From Anniella stebbinsi (lineage: Eukaryota; Chordata; Lepidosauria; Squamata; Anniellidae): DNA of 64,000 nucleotides. Location: contig JARDYH010000001.1 in the NCBI GenBank assembly GCA_029215795.1, positions 117,826,533 through 117,890,532 on the forward strand, in the 5' to 3' direction. The notes below the pieces were generated by a model. That model had not been told where the DNA came from. It saw only the letters and a program-made list of their open reading frames with translations, and searched no databases. A program made the translations under genes and the position numbers. Of the stretch, positions 45,301 to 56,612 are shown one piece after another (within the stretch, counting starts at the first letter, position 1; the number at the start of each line of letters is the position of its first letter).

Positions 45301-46860
45301 AATGGGTAACTCCATTTTTATTATTTTAAACCCTCATTGGATCAATTTTCTCACTCATTCCTTTAACATCCAGAGCAATCTACTGAAGATGACTGTTGCT
45401 CCAGCATGGCATACCTCAGTTTTCACCACACAAGAGTACCCCAAAGCTACTTTTCACTTTGCTATATTCATCTAACAGGATTACTTTGTCATGATTTTAT
45501 CAGGGTGGTGTGAAGAATCCACCCTGTTGAGTTTTTCAAATGGAATTTCCCAATCCACACCAGCCAATTATAGATGCAGACCCAGACCTACTTTGCATAC
45601 AGTTCCAATTTAGAAAATCTGTACATTTTCAACTTATGGGGAGGGAGGGAAACCCATGCATCAGCAGAGAGCCTATATGGAACAGATTGGTGGGGAGGGG
45701 GAAAAGGAACTCCATGGTATTGGTAGATCCCTAGACTGTATAAGATCCCAAAGTAAGAATAATCCCCTAAAAGGGATATAGTCTAAGGCTGGTTAACTTG
45801 CATGAGAAGATTTGTCAGAATATCAGGTCTCTTTGATTGGTTTCAATAAAAATGGCTCCTTTCGATTATGGCAAAATTTTCACTTTTGCCCCACAGGATC
45901 AATTCAAAACAAATCCATGCAATTAATGTTTGCAACTATTGCTGAATAAGTGATGATTCCCAATTTATTGTCACAACTGCAGTATCAATAAAAATGACTG
46001 CTTGTCTGTATGTCATCCAAACAACCTTTTATTGGCTAACAACAGACAGAATTGATGGAATGCAGCTATCTTCAAGGCATTAGAAACTTTTGGCTTTTTT
46101 CACACTTCCCTTTACATCTACAAGCAAACCCCCAGGTCCATCTGGTTTCTGAACCCTTTCAAGGTAACCTTTGAAGTCTATTTTGACTTGAGTAATGTAA
46201 TGGATAATGCTGATGAATGTGAGATATCCATTGGCACCCTTGAGACTCAGCTGGGTTGTCAGTGGGACAGATTTGTTAAATATGCCTAACGAAAGATGAT
46301 TAATATTCTCATCAAACTTTGGTCTACATTAAACAAGAGACTGTGGCTGTCTTCCTTCTGTGCTTTCTCTAGCCTAGGGCAACACATGTGTTATTTATCA
46401 AGTTCTGAGTCCCATCAGAATTTATTATGAAACGCTTTCAAACTGAAACACCACTTGTGTGTGGTATATGTGATAGATAAATCAGACATCATCAACAGCT
46501 GTAGGTATCTGTCACATTTGTGGTCCTCATTAGTTACTAAGGGAAGCAATTATGATACTATTGATTACCTTTTATTATTGAACAGAATGGCTATTTAAGT
46601 TTTCCTTCAGTTGTTCTTCTTGTATTTTGATATACTGCAAACACAGCTAAACAAACCTCTAATATGTAACATGGAATGCTCTACTACATAGTATAAGATG
46701 AGAGAAGTTATAGCAGCAAATAAAGATCAAAGGGCATGACTCTTTCTGATCAAGTCACAAGCAACTAGTAGTTCTAAATGAAGATACACATCTCCAGCTG
46801 ATTCAATGGCATCCAGATGTGCATTGGCTGCACTCACTGAGGCCTCTTTCTGCATATATA
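45301..46860. other. Mostly unique sequence
   Basis: 45985-46092 contains 'catccaaacaaccttttattggctaac' and 'gaatgcagctatcttcaaggcatta', resembling the end of Penelope-like repeats, but the match is weak. 46190-46620 is repeat-free. No gene recognised. Confidence 0.35.
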
Positions 46861-47048
46861 AGCCCATTTTAGAGCTCTTGCGAATAGGAAATTGATTCTG
46901 CTGTTGTGACTGGAACCAACTGGAGAGACTCAGGTTCTAGGTGGAAGGGCCTGGGCAAGAGATCAGGATGCATGTACGAGGGAATGTGCAGGGACAGGCC
47001 TTTCCTTCCTGCTGAACAATGGCAACAGACTTGTACTATTACCAGAAC

Positions 47049-47049
<1 letters not shown>

Positions 47050-47092
<43 letters not shown>
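47050..47092. repeat. (ATT)n microsatellite
   Basis: About fourteen perfect ATT units. The preceding 160 bp may be an unrecognised retroposon whose tail seeded it, but I cannot name it. Confidence 0.93.
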
Positions 47093-47569
47093 TTCCTTTT
47101 TCCAACCAGACATTTTAACCCTTTTGTCTTTAAATAAAACAACAATGTCTATTCTTAACTTTGTTTTGAAGTTATCCCTTTCTCATTATTGTTAAATACA
47201 TAATAAATTCCAACTTTCCCCTTTAAGAGATATATCTTTTAAAGTAGTTTAAAAATAATTCCCATAAGGAATTGATGTTTAGATTTCTTTTACATCCACA
47301 ATATTGCTTTATTACAGATGGGCAAATCTGAATGCAAATCTGTCTTATTTCCACTTCCCAAACCAATATGTGACCTGCAAACAACACAGTTATTTGACTG
47401 TATTTGCACTTCACCAATTTTTGTGATTCAGTTCTCTGATCAAAAAATGCACACAAAATGAGTATATTACAGAAAAATAACATATAAACAACTTTACATT
47501 GCATTAAGGGAATTTGCATACAAAAAAATCTGGTACTTGCCCAGCCGGGACGGCTTTGGTGGGAAAATG
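47093..47569. other. Unassigned, with ATGCACA-type remnant
   Basis: 47310-47530 starts 'cagatgggcaaatctgaat' and includes AAAATGCACACAAAATG, resembling the degenerate family at 12.3 and 49.5 kb. Confidence 0.35.
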
Positions 47570-48095
47570 GTAGTTGTGGTGGGGAGGTGCAGAATAAGAC
47601 ACTTTGTGTGAATGCCACACATATACCATGTGATGCAAGGGTGGGGCGAGCCTATAAAGGCCAGCCCCGCTAAGCATTGGCCTCCCTCCGTTGGTGGGAT
47701 GTACAGGAATTTGCTATATTAGAATAGGGATGGTCAGCACTCTAGCACCTTCTGGTGATTGGCATGTCTGGAGGTCCTGCTCCTCATGGGCTTTACGGCT
47801 CCCGTACCAAGATATGGTATGCCTTTGGAGATCCTCCTGCCTCATCTACTCAGAGTTTTATGGCACTGAGTAGAGGTGATGCAGGGTGGTCTCCCCACAC
47901 TTACAAATGTTTCACACAAAAGGATCCAGGTTTACCCGACTGGCTTAGGAGAGTGGCTCACCCATAATGCCCGTCAAGTAGCCTGAGGTAAGGACATTGA
48001 TTCCCACACTTTCACATGCAGATCCAGGGAGGGGTGAATCAACCTAATCATTTAAATAAAGAGGCTTTATTCTATGCTGTACTCCACTCGCAATG
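47570..48095 (+). mobile_element. Solo LTR-like element (family B), plus orientation
   Basis: It starts near 'tagttgtggtggggagg' and has CCTATAAAGG at 47651-47660, a strong TATA box. The transcribed part matches the minus-strand copy at 29150-29800 block by block, including 'atatggtatgcctttggagatcct' and 'gatccagggagggg-tgaatc'. Its poly(A) signal AATAAAGAGG is at about 48055. Relative to the other copy it lacks about 60 bp after the TATA box. No body attached. Confidence 0.74.
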
Positions 48096-48879
48096 CATAT
48101 TTTAGGAAAAAGCACATAAAAATGCATGTGCACAAAAATGCGCACAAAATGCATTTAATGTGGGCCTTCAACAATACAAATCACAGAAAGAGGATGAAAT
48201 CAGTCAAGAATGGAAAAAGTCAAAACTATTAGAAACTGAGAGATTCATCTGTGTCTATATTTATTTTATAACATACTGAAACCAGAAATGCACAAGTGGG
48301 GAAAATGCAACTAAGAACTAACCACTGGAGCATACTCAGTGTATGGGATCCAGTGTCGCAAAGCTACACCTGTTTTCAAATTGTTGCACTGATCTTAAAC
48401 TTTATTTTCTCACATACTTTCAATCGGCAAGTTTCCTTTTACTTGAACATGGAATTTGTAACAAGAAGTGATGGTGGGGAAAGTATTAAAGGCCATCCTT
48501 TAAAATAAAAACAACCAACCAAATAATAGAAAAGAAAACTCTTTAACACAGCCAATATCAACGTAGTGGAATATAGTATTCTCTTGGAATGAAGAAATGT
48601 ATATCTTCTTATAGTTTTCCTGCCTGTTCAGAAAACATGCCCATTTATTTCCCTTGGTATTTAAACCATATTCCTGTCACTGCTAAAAACAGACCACACA
48701 CTTAAAACCAAACCCTACTCAATCATATTAATTTCTCCATTACACAAAATCCCAGGAGGACAAAAAAGTATTACCTTCTACAATCACACAACTGGCAATT
48801 CGCACTATCGCTGCAGCTGTGGTTTGAATATTCACAATGGCTGCTGGCATGTGTCACAATCAACTGTGGCTTAAATAAC
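48096..48879. other. Unassigned sequence
   Basis: A short ATGCAC-rich part at 48100-48165; otherwise unique. Confidence 0.35.
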
Positions 48880-49081
48880 GCTGTTCCATGAGTCTTGTGG
48901 GACCTTAATGACAAGCAGATCTATGTAAAACATGTTTCTATGGACAAGAGGACATTTCATCAGATGCACCTCACCAGTCAATTCATCCATCTGATGAAGC
49001 AGACTCCAGTCCATTAAAATGTATGACACAATAAATAGGTTAGTTTTCCAGGTGGTATAAGTTTCACTGTTGTTGCTTTTG
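48880..49081. mobile_element. Fold-back interspersed repeat with decayed hammerhead-ribozyme cores (Penelope-like?)
   Basis: The outer parts are roughly inverted: 'gagtcttgtgggaccttaatgac' at the left and 'ggttagttttccaggtggtataag' at the right, matching a common amniote repeat whose ends read 'gtctta-aggtgc-ac-agact'. Inside, CTGATGA occurs on the plus strand at 48991-48997, followed by a stem-like AGACT-CC-AGTC and TTAAAA in place of GAAA. On the minus strand CTGATGA (48963-48957) is followed 18 bases later by GAAAC (48938-48934). CUGAUGA...GAAA is the hammerhead core, and Penelope-like retroelements are known to carry such motifs. Stem II is damaged in both, so cleavage is unlikely. Confidence 0.5.
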
Positions 49082-49210
49082 GATATTGATTATGGATTTT
49101 ATGCAATTATCAGACTTGAGTGGGAAGGATAAAGGCATATCCACACATTACTTTTTAGTAACAAATCATGTTGCAATGACTTTAATTTGTGATGCATCTA
49201 TGCCAGGGAA

Positions 49211-49212
<2 letters not shown>

Positions 49213-49248
<36 letters not shown>
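49213..49248. repeat. (TA)n microsatellite
   Basis: About eighteen TA units. Confidence 0.95.
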
Positions 49249-49253
<5 letters not shown>

Positions 49254-50616
49254 AAATGCTTGATTACTGTTATGAACTTTGCACTAGGATTTGAGGTTTT
49301 AGGTGACACAGAATGACACACATGCTCTGCTGCATAATTTCTTGCTGAACAAATTAGACATTACATATGCTTGAGACTTGCTCATGAATAGAGGCAATGA
49401 GCTTCAATTATTCCTTTATTGCCTTAGGCATGAAGCCAACAAATGTCTTAGGTATGTAACAGAAGAAGAAAGAATCCAAGAAACAAACTTTAAACAACAG
49501 GAGAAAAATGCGTCTATTACAAAGGTGTGCACTATTGATGCATACATTGGGGGAAAATACACACAAAAATATGCACAGAAGTTCATGTGAAATGAAAAAA
49601 CAAAACAAAACTCACAATCTGTTATGGACTTGAGTCGACCGAACTTTGAGATGAAATCCAGAGAACTTCAGCCAGCTCAGGTTTCTCTGATTTGAACATC
49701 CCTATGTCTAATTGCTATCCTCTACCATTCCCTGTTTCCAGTTTGTCCTGCTTGCTCAAATGCAGCTTGAGAAGTATTACAATGGAGGTGCAGCGGTGAT
49801 GTATATGGGTGTGTTTAACTCTTTTCCTCCCAAATGTTTTCCTATTCAGAATTCCCATCTCTAAAAAAATACTTCTTATCCTTCCTAGATGAGAGATGAA
49901 TGAAAACATTGCTATGGACTCTTATAGCAACTAAGCACTACTGAACAAAACCAGACTTCTTTCCATGTGAAAAAAACACAGGATCATTCATGAAATTTTC
50001 CCCCACCCCAGTCTTTATTTGTACTGCATTAATCAGTCTTTGTTTCCATTGCTGACAGAGTCATTAGTACAGGTAAGTAACTTGTGCACAGAGGAAACTA
50101 AGCTCTTTTGTTTACTTTAGTACCCTGGACTGTTAGGACTGTATTTTATGTGCGTGTTACTGCCATTAACTTTTGTTTGATATTGCATGGAAATCTATAA
50201 TGGCACCTGCCAGCTTTCATGTTAAACGTTTTATTTTATATGGTGCAATTGTCAAATAAATGACAGAAGGTAATAGTACACTGGGAAAATTACATTATAA
50301 ATATGTACAACACAGGTGCTCTCTATTGTGTTCTAAATCACCGTATTGTGTGGCATGCGTTTTGAACTACACAAAGCCAATGGACCCCACTGTGCTTGCT
50401 TTGCAGGTTGGCCAAAGTACTGGAGTGCTTCTGCCTAATGGCTGGGCAGGCACACTGTGGCTCTAAAGCCAATTGCTTATGCCAATTGGCTTCCTGGGGC
50501 AAGGCCTTGGTGTAGACAAGAGGGAGAACCTTTTGTGATATTTTGCTGTTTATTGCTAATTATATATAATGTGTTTGTAATGTTCTACTTATCACTGCCA
50601 TTTAGGATGTCAGTGC
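49249..50616. other. Mostly unique, with a hAT-like remnant at 49480-49705
   Basis: 49510-49585 holds ATGCATACATT, AAATACACACAAAAATATGC and related words, and the right side ends 'gatttgaacatcccta', like a GGGATG-type hAT end. No gene recognised. Confidence 0.4.
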
Positions 50617-51056
50617 TGTTGGACGTCAAATAGAAGGTTGGTAAGTGGTTAATTCTGGTGGGAGGGGAGCGAGTGAATAGAATGTGAAGTGAATGCTGAT
50701 TGGCTAATGGTTCCAAGATTTGGATTGGCCGTTAACAATCAGGAGTTAGGACAGAAACAGTTGAGAGTTGTATGTGGAGAGAGAGTGAGAGTCTGGGTTT
50801 GTCTGTGAAAGGGTTTAGAGCAAGAGTAGGATCAACGTGTTTTGTTATTTGGGGAACAGAGTGATTAGGAAGAGATATTGTAGTCCAGTGGGTAGTGTAG
50901 GCAGAATTACATAGAAAACTGTATTGAAACAAACAAGTATTATGACTAATGAAACCACAAGCTTTGTAAACTGCATAAACTTACTTATTGTTAAATAAAA
51001 GTTATTTCTGTTTCATAAACTGGATTGGATTCTTGATGTACCTGAGGTAAGGTACA
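50617..51056 (+). mobile_element. Probable LTR followed by a primer-binding site
   Basis: It starts TGTTGGACGTC and ends in GGTACA at about 51056. Two inverted CCAAT boxes (GATTGGCTAA, GGATTGGCC) lie at about 50697-50730, and AATAAA is at 50994-50999. Ten bases after the end stands TGGTAGCAGTGAAGG (51067-51081), close to the complement of the 3' end of the vertebrate initiator tRNA-Met (TGGTAGCAG-GGATGG). That placement is what a 5' LTR and primer-binding site should show. No coding body or partner LTR is recognisable downstream, so the element is truncated or too decayed. Ends are approximate. Confidence 0.5.
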
Positions 51057-51066
51057 ATGTTATATG

Positions 51067-51081
51067 TGGTAGCAGTGAAGG
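51067..51081 (+). other. Primer-binding-site-like sequence (initiator tRNA-Met)
   Basis: TGGTAGCAGTGAAGG agrees with TGGTAGCAGAGGATGG over the first nine bases and partly after. Initiator tRNA-Met is the primer of many Ty1- and Ty3-type elements. Confidence 0.45.
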
Positions 51082-51569
51082 AAAAGGGTGAATAGAGAGT
51101 GCTGGGCTGGTTGTTGTGAAGCCAAAAAGGGTCAGTGAGTCACAGAATCAGTGAGCAGCATTCTGATGACTTGTTCCATAGTTGGGATCCTTTTATTATA
51201 GAGATAAATAAAAGAGACCCAAAGGGGCAGGCATCACACTTTTCCCTTCTAGTCTATGCCTGGGCTATAACCTTTGTGCCTTGGTACAGGCTTGAGCCAC
51301 TGTCATAGCTGACTTCCCTCTCACCTTTCCTTATTTTACAGCACTCATCCAGCTCCTATGGACAAATGTTAGCTTGATGGGGCTGAGAAAGAATTTCACC
51401 CATAACCACAACTGCCTTAGTTATGTTGTGTTTTTGCCTGATTGGATATTTAATTGCCTTGTCCAATAATTTCATTCTGTTTCAGTAGGTGCTAGAAGCA
51501 TGAAGATGGCACTCGTGTGGCCTGTGAGGAAACTGCCCCTGAATCATGGAGTACTGTGTAGATATCTGA
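51082..51569. other. Unassigned sequence downstream of the LTR-like element
   Basis: May include the remnant of an LTR-element leader; no coding similarity seen. Confidence 0.3.
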
Positions 51570-51812
51570 TCATGAGTGTCAGAGGTAGCATGCTGTCTGA
51601 ATACCAGTTGCTGCTGAACTACAGTGGTTCACCAGCAACTGGTATTCAGACAGCATGCTACCTCTAACACTCATGATTATATCAATCAGATATCACCCTC
51701 ATGTCCTACTTGTGGGTATCCAGGGGCATTTGGTTAGCCACCATAGGAAACAGGACACTAGACTAGGTAGGCTTACATCTAATCTAACACAATACTTATG
51801 TTGTTCTTATGC
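51570..51812 (+). mobile_element. SINE-like element with internal inverted duplication
   Basis: The plus strand follows a familiar reptile repeat: GAGTGTCAGAGGTAGCATGC, then TGTCTGAATACCAGTTGCTG; later 'catgtcctacttgtgggtatccaggggcatttggttagccacc', 'aacaggacactagactaggt' and a tail like 'cttatgttgttcttatg'. After the first 55 bases an inverted copy of that same start is inserted (CAGCAACTGGTATTCAGACA ... GATATC), giving a fold-back of about 55 bp per arm. The arms differ by one 8-bp gap (TGATATAA in the right arm) and about one substitution. The tail is of the type also found in the tRNA-Ala SINEs. Confidence 0.75.
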
Positions 51813-54417
51813 CTCAGATAATTCTCTCATTATATATCAATAGTTTTGACAGTCTGCTGCACCGAACACTCCTGTGCTCTGCAGAGATTTGGCTGCCCCT
51901 TCTTTTCATGTCCAGCAATGCTTCCAGAAGTTGAAATTGAAGGGAGTCTGGCCAACGTCCAGCCTTTTTTGCACAGTCCAGTCTGTCCTCTATTCTGTGA
52001 TTCCTGGCATTAGCTATCCTTTGTGCATCTATCAGTGGCTGTGTAATTGGGAGTCAGTGGTTGTCTGCAAGAGGCACTGCACATACGGTTTCAGAAGGGA
52101 AGAAGAAAGGGTTAATGTGAAGGGTTGGAAAGTAATATTATTCATACTGTTTATAGTTCATGGTGTATGTGATTTTTGACATATATCATTTATGTACTAC
52201 ATTTTAACTTGATTTTCCTTTGAATATATTTCATGCAGCGTTTAACTAAATTTAACCTAAATTTTGATGACTCTTTATCCTATTGCAGAGAAATCCTTTG
52301 TGTCACAAGTAAAAGGTAATAAGCACACAATCCAAAGTGACTCCTATCTAGTTCACTATCTGTTTTAAGTGCCCAATATTATTAACCATGTCCAGTATTT
52401 CAGCAAGTTCAATGGTACAGCACATCTTTGACATACAGAACGACACTGGTATTTTCAGTTTAAAAATGAATCAGATAGCAGATTGTGTAAAAGATTGTTC
52501 TTTAAGATCTGAAGAGGTTTTGCCAGCCACTGCCTTTATGGGGCTTGTCAGACAAGTATTCTGAATTGATAAATTAGCTTCCTGTATTCCTAATTAATGA
52601 GTTTGGATTGTGAGTAATGCCACACATTCTCACACACTGCCATACCTATTGGAATGTTTTCAAAGCCACACTTAACTAGCCACTGCATTGTTCATGAATA
52701 GCTTAAGCTGCAAGTGCAATTACATGGCAGACAACTGTAGGATCAGTAACTTACCAAAAGCTGTCTAGGTGCTATTGCTGTCTCATCATAATTATAGCAT
52801 CTGGGAAGGCTGATTGTGGATAATCTGTTTGTAGGTCAGGGAATAATGTCAAAGATTCATCCAAATCAGGTGTGGCAGAATTAGTATGGTAATCAATCAT
52901 CTGAATCAGTGATGCGGTCTGAGCTCTGAGTCAGGAACAATATCAGACTTTATATTCACCACCTGGTGATTGTTTGGTTCTGCATGCTGGATATTCTCTC
53001 ACTACACCCACCAAATTGCTGATGTTCAAATTGCTCTCTTCAGCCTTTGGCTGCTACACTGGCATCTACAGTTGCCACAAAGAAACACTGGGTACCTTCC
53101 TACCCCATTGATGGTGGCCACTGGATTCTAGGCTGGATCCTTGCATTAAAACCACATTATTGTGAATCTCAACCATGGAGTTCTGGATGGACAGACCAGT
53201 AACTTGTTTGTTTCTTCCTGGTTTGATCACAGACAGAAATGGTAAGGTAAAATTTTGAATAATCCAAGCTTCCGGTAACTTCCACTCCAATCCATGTTTG
53301 TCCATTCTTTTTCTTGAAAGCCTCTAAGGGAAATGATGGGATTTTCTAGCAGGTGCTAGCCATGGTATAAGGCTTCCCTGCTTTTATAGATAAGAGTAAA
53401 GACTGAGAGGCAGAATGGAAAGGCAAATGGTGAGAGGCAATGCAGTAGGTGAAAGGGATGACACAGACGGGGAATTCAACGGAGTCTCTGTAGAGCCATG
53501 GGAAACTGAACACAACCCCAAGTGGCCTTGTTGATCACAAGGTAGGCAGAAGGAAAAATAGCTTTGAACTATTGAGAACAGACCCAAAAGAAGGATTTGC
53601 AGGCTCAGGTGGGACACATGTTCAATTCCACTCACCTGATAGCTTTATGCAAGTTGCTATTTCTTACGCTTATGAAAGCATTTCACCAATTCTATGCAAG
53701 GCTGAAATCCTCCTCTGACTTTCTCAGAGGAAGGGTAAGATAAAAGTAAAATAATACGAATAAATAAGTAAATAGATAAAACAATCCATTGCTGCGGCTA
53801 TCCTTAGATCCTACAATGAATTCAGAAATGTGTGGTTAAATAAAACAGTTCTTTTCATTATTGGTAGACACTCTATGCTTGGCATTAGATGATGTCCAAC
53901 ACACTTGTTGCTGTTTTATTTGTTGCCACAGGACAGGCAATTGCAGAGAAAATTAAGAAAGCTGGGTGGCTTTAAACTAATAATAAAATCAACTAATTCA
54001 TATTATATTAAAGAGGTGAGACAAGATGCAACATGGAAACATTCAGTTGTATGGGATCACAGCACCATTGCAGAAATCATTCCATCATGAACCGGTGGTC
54101 CATTATAATCTGCTCCATCCCTACTGTAGTATATGACTTTAAATTTATGCTATGGGATTAAATCCAAATAAATATGGTATCAACGAGCAGCATAGTATTG
54201 CCTGATATATGCAGCTCCTACTGCACCATGAAATGATGAATTCCTGACAGATCACTTGGGAATCCTTTAGGCCGGGGCTGCTAGGCCCCAGGAATGAACC
54301 TTTCCTCCAACTTGACTTTTGCATTTTATACATGACTGGAATGCAGCCATAGAGAAGTGGAAACCATAGTGCGTAGGTTCTATATTACTTCAGGATTTTT
54401 TAGTTGAGAAGTGAATT
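51813..54417. other. Unique sequence
   Basis: No gene recognised. 52560-52830 is repeat-free and dense in homeodomain-type words (CTAATTAATGAG, GTGCAATTACATGG, CATAATTATAGC), a second weak candidate for conserved non-coding DNA. Confidence 0.4.
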
Positions 54418-54811
54418 TGTTTATTTATTTATTTATTTATTACGTTTCTATACTGCCCATTAGCCAAAGCTCTCTAGGCAATTTACAAAACAAAACTTAA
54501 AACTATAAAATACAATAACATAGTAAAGCATAATATAAAACCAGAATAAATCACAATAAAACAGAAATAGTAATACAACCAAAAGCCAGCAGCAGTGCAG
54601 AGATCTAAACACAATTTTTAAAACTGAAGGGCTAAAAAGCCGTGGGGGAGGGCAAGGGGGGAGGCCTGAGAAGGCCACCATGTAGGTGCCAGGTGAGCCT
54701 CTCTATGGAGGTCATTCCACACCTGGGCTGCCACCACTGAAAAAAAACCCTTCTTATTAGTAGCCATCTCATTGGGTGGGGATCACCCAGAGAAGGGCCT
54801 CTGAAGATGAA
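54418..54811 (-). mobile_element. L2-like LINE 3' end
   Basis: A (TTTA)n tract (54418-54441) is followed by CGTTTCTATACTGCCCATTAGCC, 'agctctctaggcaattta', an A-rich stretch, 'agcagcagtgcagagatcta', and 'ggtcattccacacctgggctgccacc'. On the minus strand the last part corresponds to the C-terminal LINE words 'GG-PRLWN-LP-EA' in broken frames. It is a 5'-truncated, decayed copy; a more diverged sibling is at 12911. Confidence 0.78.
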
Positions 54812-56577
54812 ATAAAAGTACATATATCATGTGTTGCTTATTTCCAGCTTTGGTAAATCAAGCTCTTCCCTGGCTTAGTCTTTTCAAAAAGGATGGCATT
54901 CTAGGGGGAAAAAACACCTCAGCCATTCCATCATAATTCCATTCCTTGTCTTGTGAAATCAATGATCCATCAGGATGCACTGTATCTCCTCTAGTACACT
55001 GCAGCTATGCATAACCTTGTGTTGTTCTGGTTTTTATTGGCCTCATTTCCCTTATCTCTTACCACTATCAAGACAACCTTGCCTTTCCCCTTTTCCTTTT
55101 GGGGCTGATACATAATTTCATATCTTACCAAAATGCAATACAGGTTTATGTGTTTGTGTGTGTATATATATGTGTGTGTGTGTAAAAAGCAGTTATAATA
55201 CTGGATAGATTAGATCACAGCTGCATTCCTCTGAAAACAAAAGTTCAAGATTGATACTTCATTTTCTTTTCTTTTTCAAAAAATTCTTTGAAATATCACA
55301 CATCAGTGTCCTTAATACATTTTGGGCATATTATTTCTATGTTTAATGAAGAGAGGCTTATTAAGATATGAGAAATGTATATGTTTTCTAAGAAGATTGC
55401 ACAGCATTGCTTTCTGAATGTGTTAGTGCATGGCTGTTCCAAGGTTCCGAAACAAATATCTAATGATTTATAGGATGAGCAATACTGAATAATTTCCACA
55501 GAATATAGAAGAATAAACAATGCCAAATATTGTTGAGAGTGGCACATCAGTCAACATATTTTCTCTAGCAGACAAAGTATAACCATTTTTCTTGTCAACA
55601 GAATTTCGTCATATCTCTGGTCAACTTGGTGATATCACCCTAACCTTGACAAAAAAAAAAACCCTTACAATATATCCCCAAGGAATAAACACAGCTCACT
55701 AAATCAAGTTTTCTTAGTGGGTGCAGACATGTGCTATAAAGCTATGAATTATTACTAGAGCAGTATTTCCTTTTCTATCAGCAGTTACCTGGGAGAGAAT
55801 AATCTACAGCATCTGTTCCTTGCAATACAATGGACAATAGGACAATGGAATAGAGACTCAAATGAGATAACAACTGAAAATATAATTCAGCTAGTGATTC
55901 ACTGGACAAGCTACACTGTGCAAGTACTGTGGGGGGTAGAAGTAAGTAAGAGGAATGTTATTTACTCCATCAGAAACTGATCAAATAAAACATGCTACAT
56001 CCTATTAAGGCAGGCTTGAGATTACTGGCACAGTGGAATTTTGTATTTCCATTATGAGAGCAATCAGTACAGGTGCATGATCCATCAAATACAAGGGGGA
56101 GAGCAAGACAATTTCTGTTGCTATAGTAACATAGATGCTGCCATTACTCCTCTGCTTTCCTGCCTATGTGCTGCTGTGCAATGCCTACATCCTGAAACTA
56201 CGCAAACTGAGTGGGCTATGTCTCTTGATTTTTCTTATGACTCTATTGAGAGCATCACAAACCTGGCATATTGCAACCATGACTTTTTGGTCCCTGACCC
56301 CATTATGATAAGATCCAAATATCATTTATTAATTAAAAAGGAAAACATAGTGACAAATTTCCAAACATTGCTCTGGATTTTTTTTTTTGCTGATTCAGTA
56401 ATCCATTAAAGTATTCACTCACACCTTTTACTTGGATTAAAAACAAAATAATTATGCGAAAACACATGCAAATAAAGTCTGCACTTCACTGCTGTATACA
56501 ATTACAACAGAACGAACAAGCTTTGCATGGGTAGTCATTTAACAATACAGGTTACAGATACTTCCCACCACCAACAG

Positions 56578-56612
<35 letters not shown>

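Noticed and set aside
45985..46092. Second Penelope-like repeat with ribozyme core
   Set aside because: Only a few words match; no CTGATGA...GAAA pair is visible.
51874..52179. 101-codon open frame
   Set aside because: No recognisable domain or splice context; length is not unusual for chance in 64 kb.
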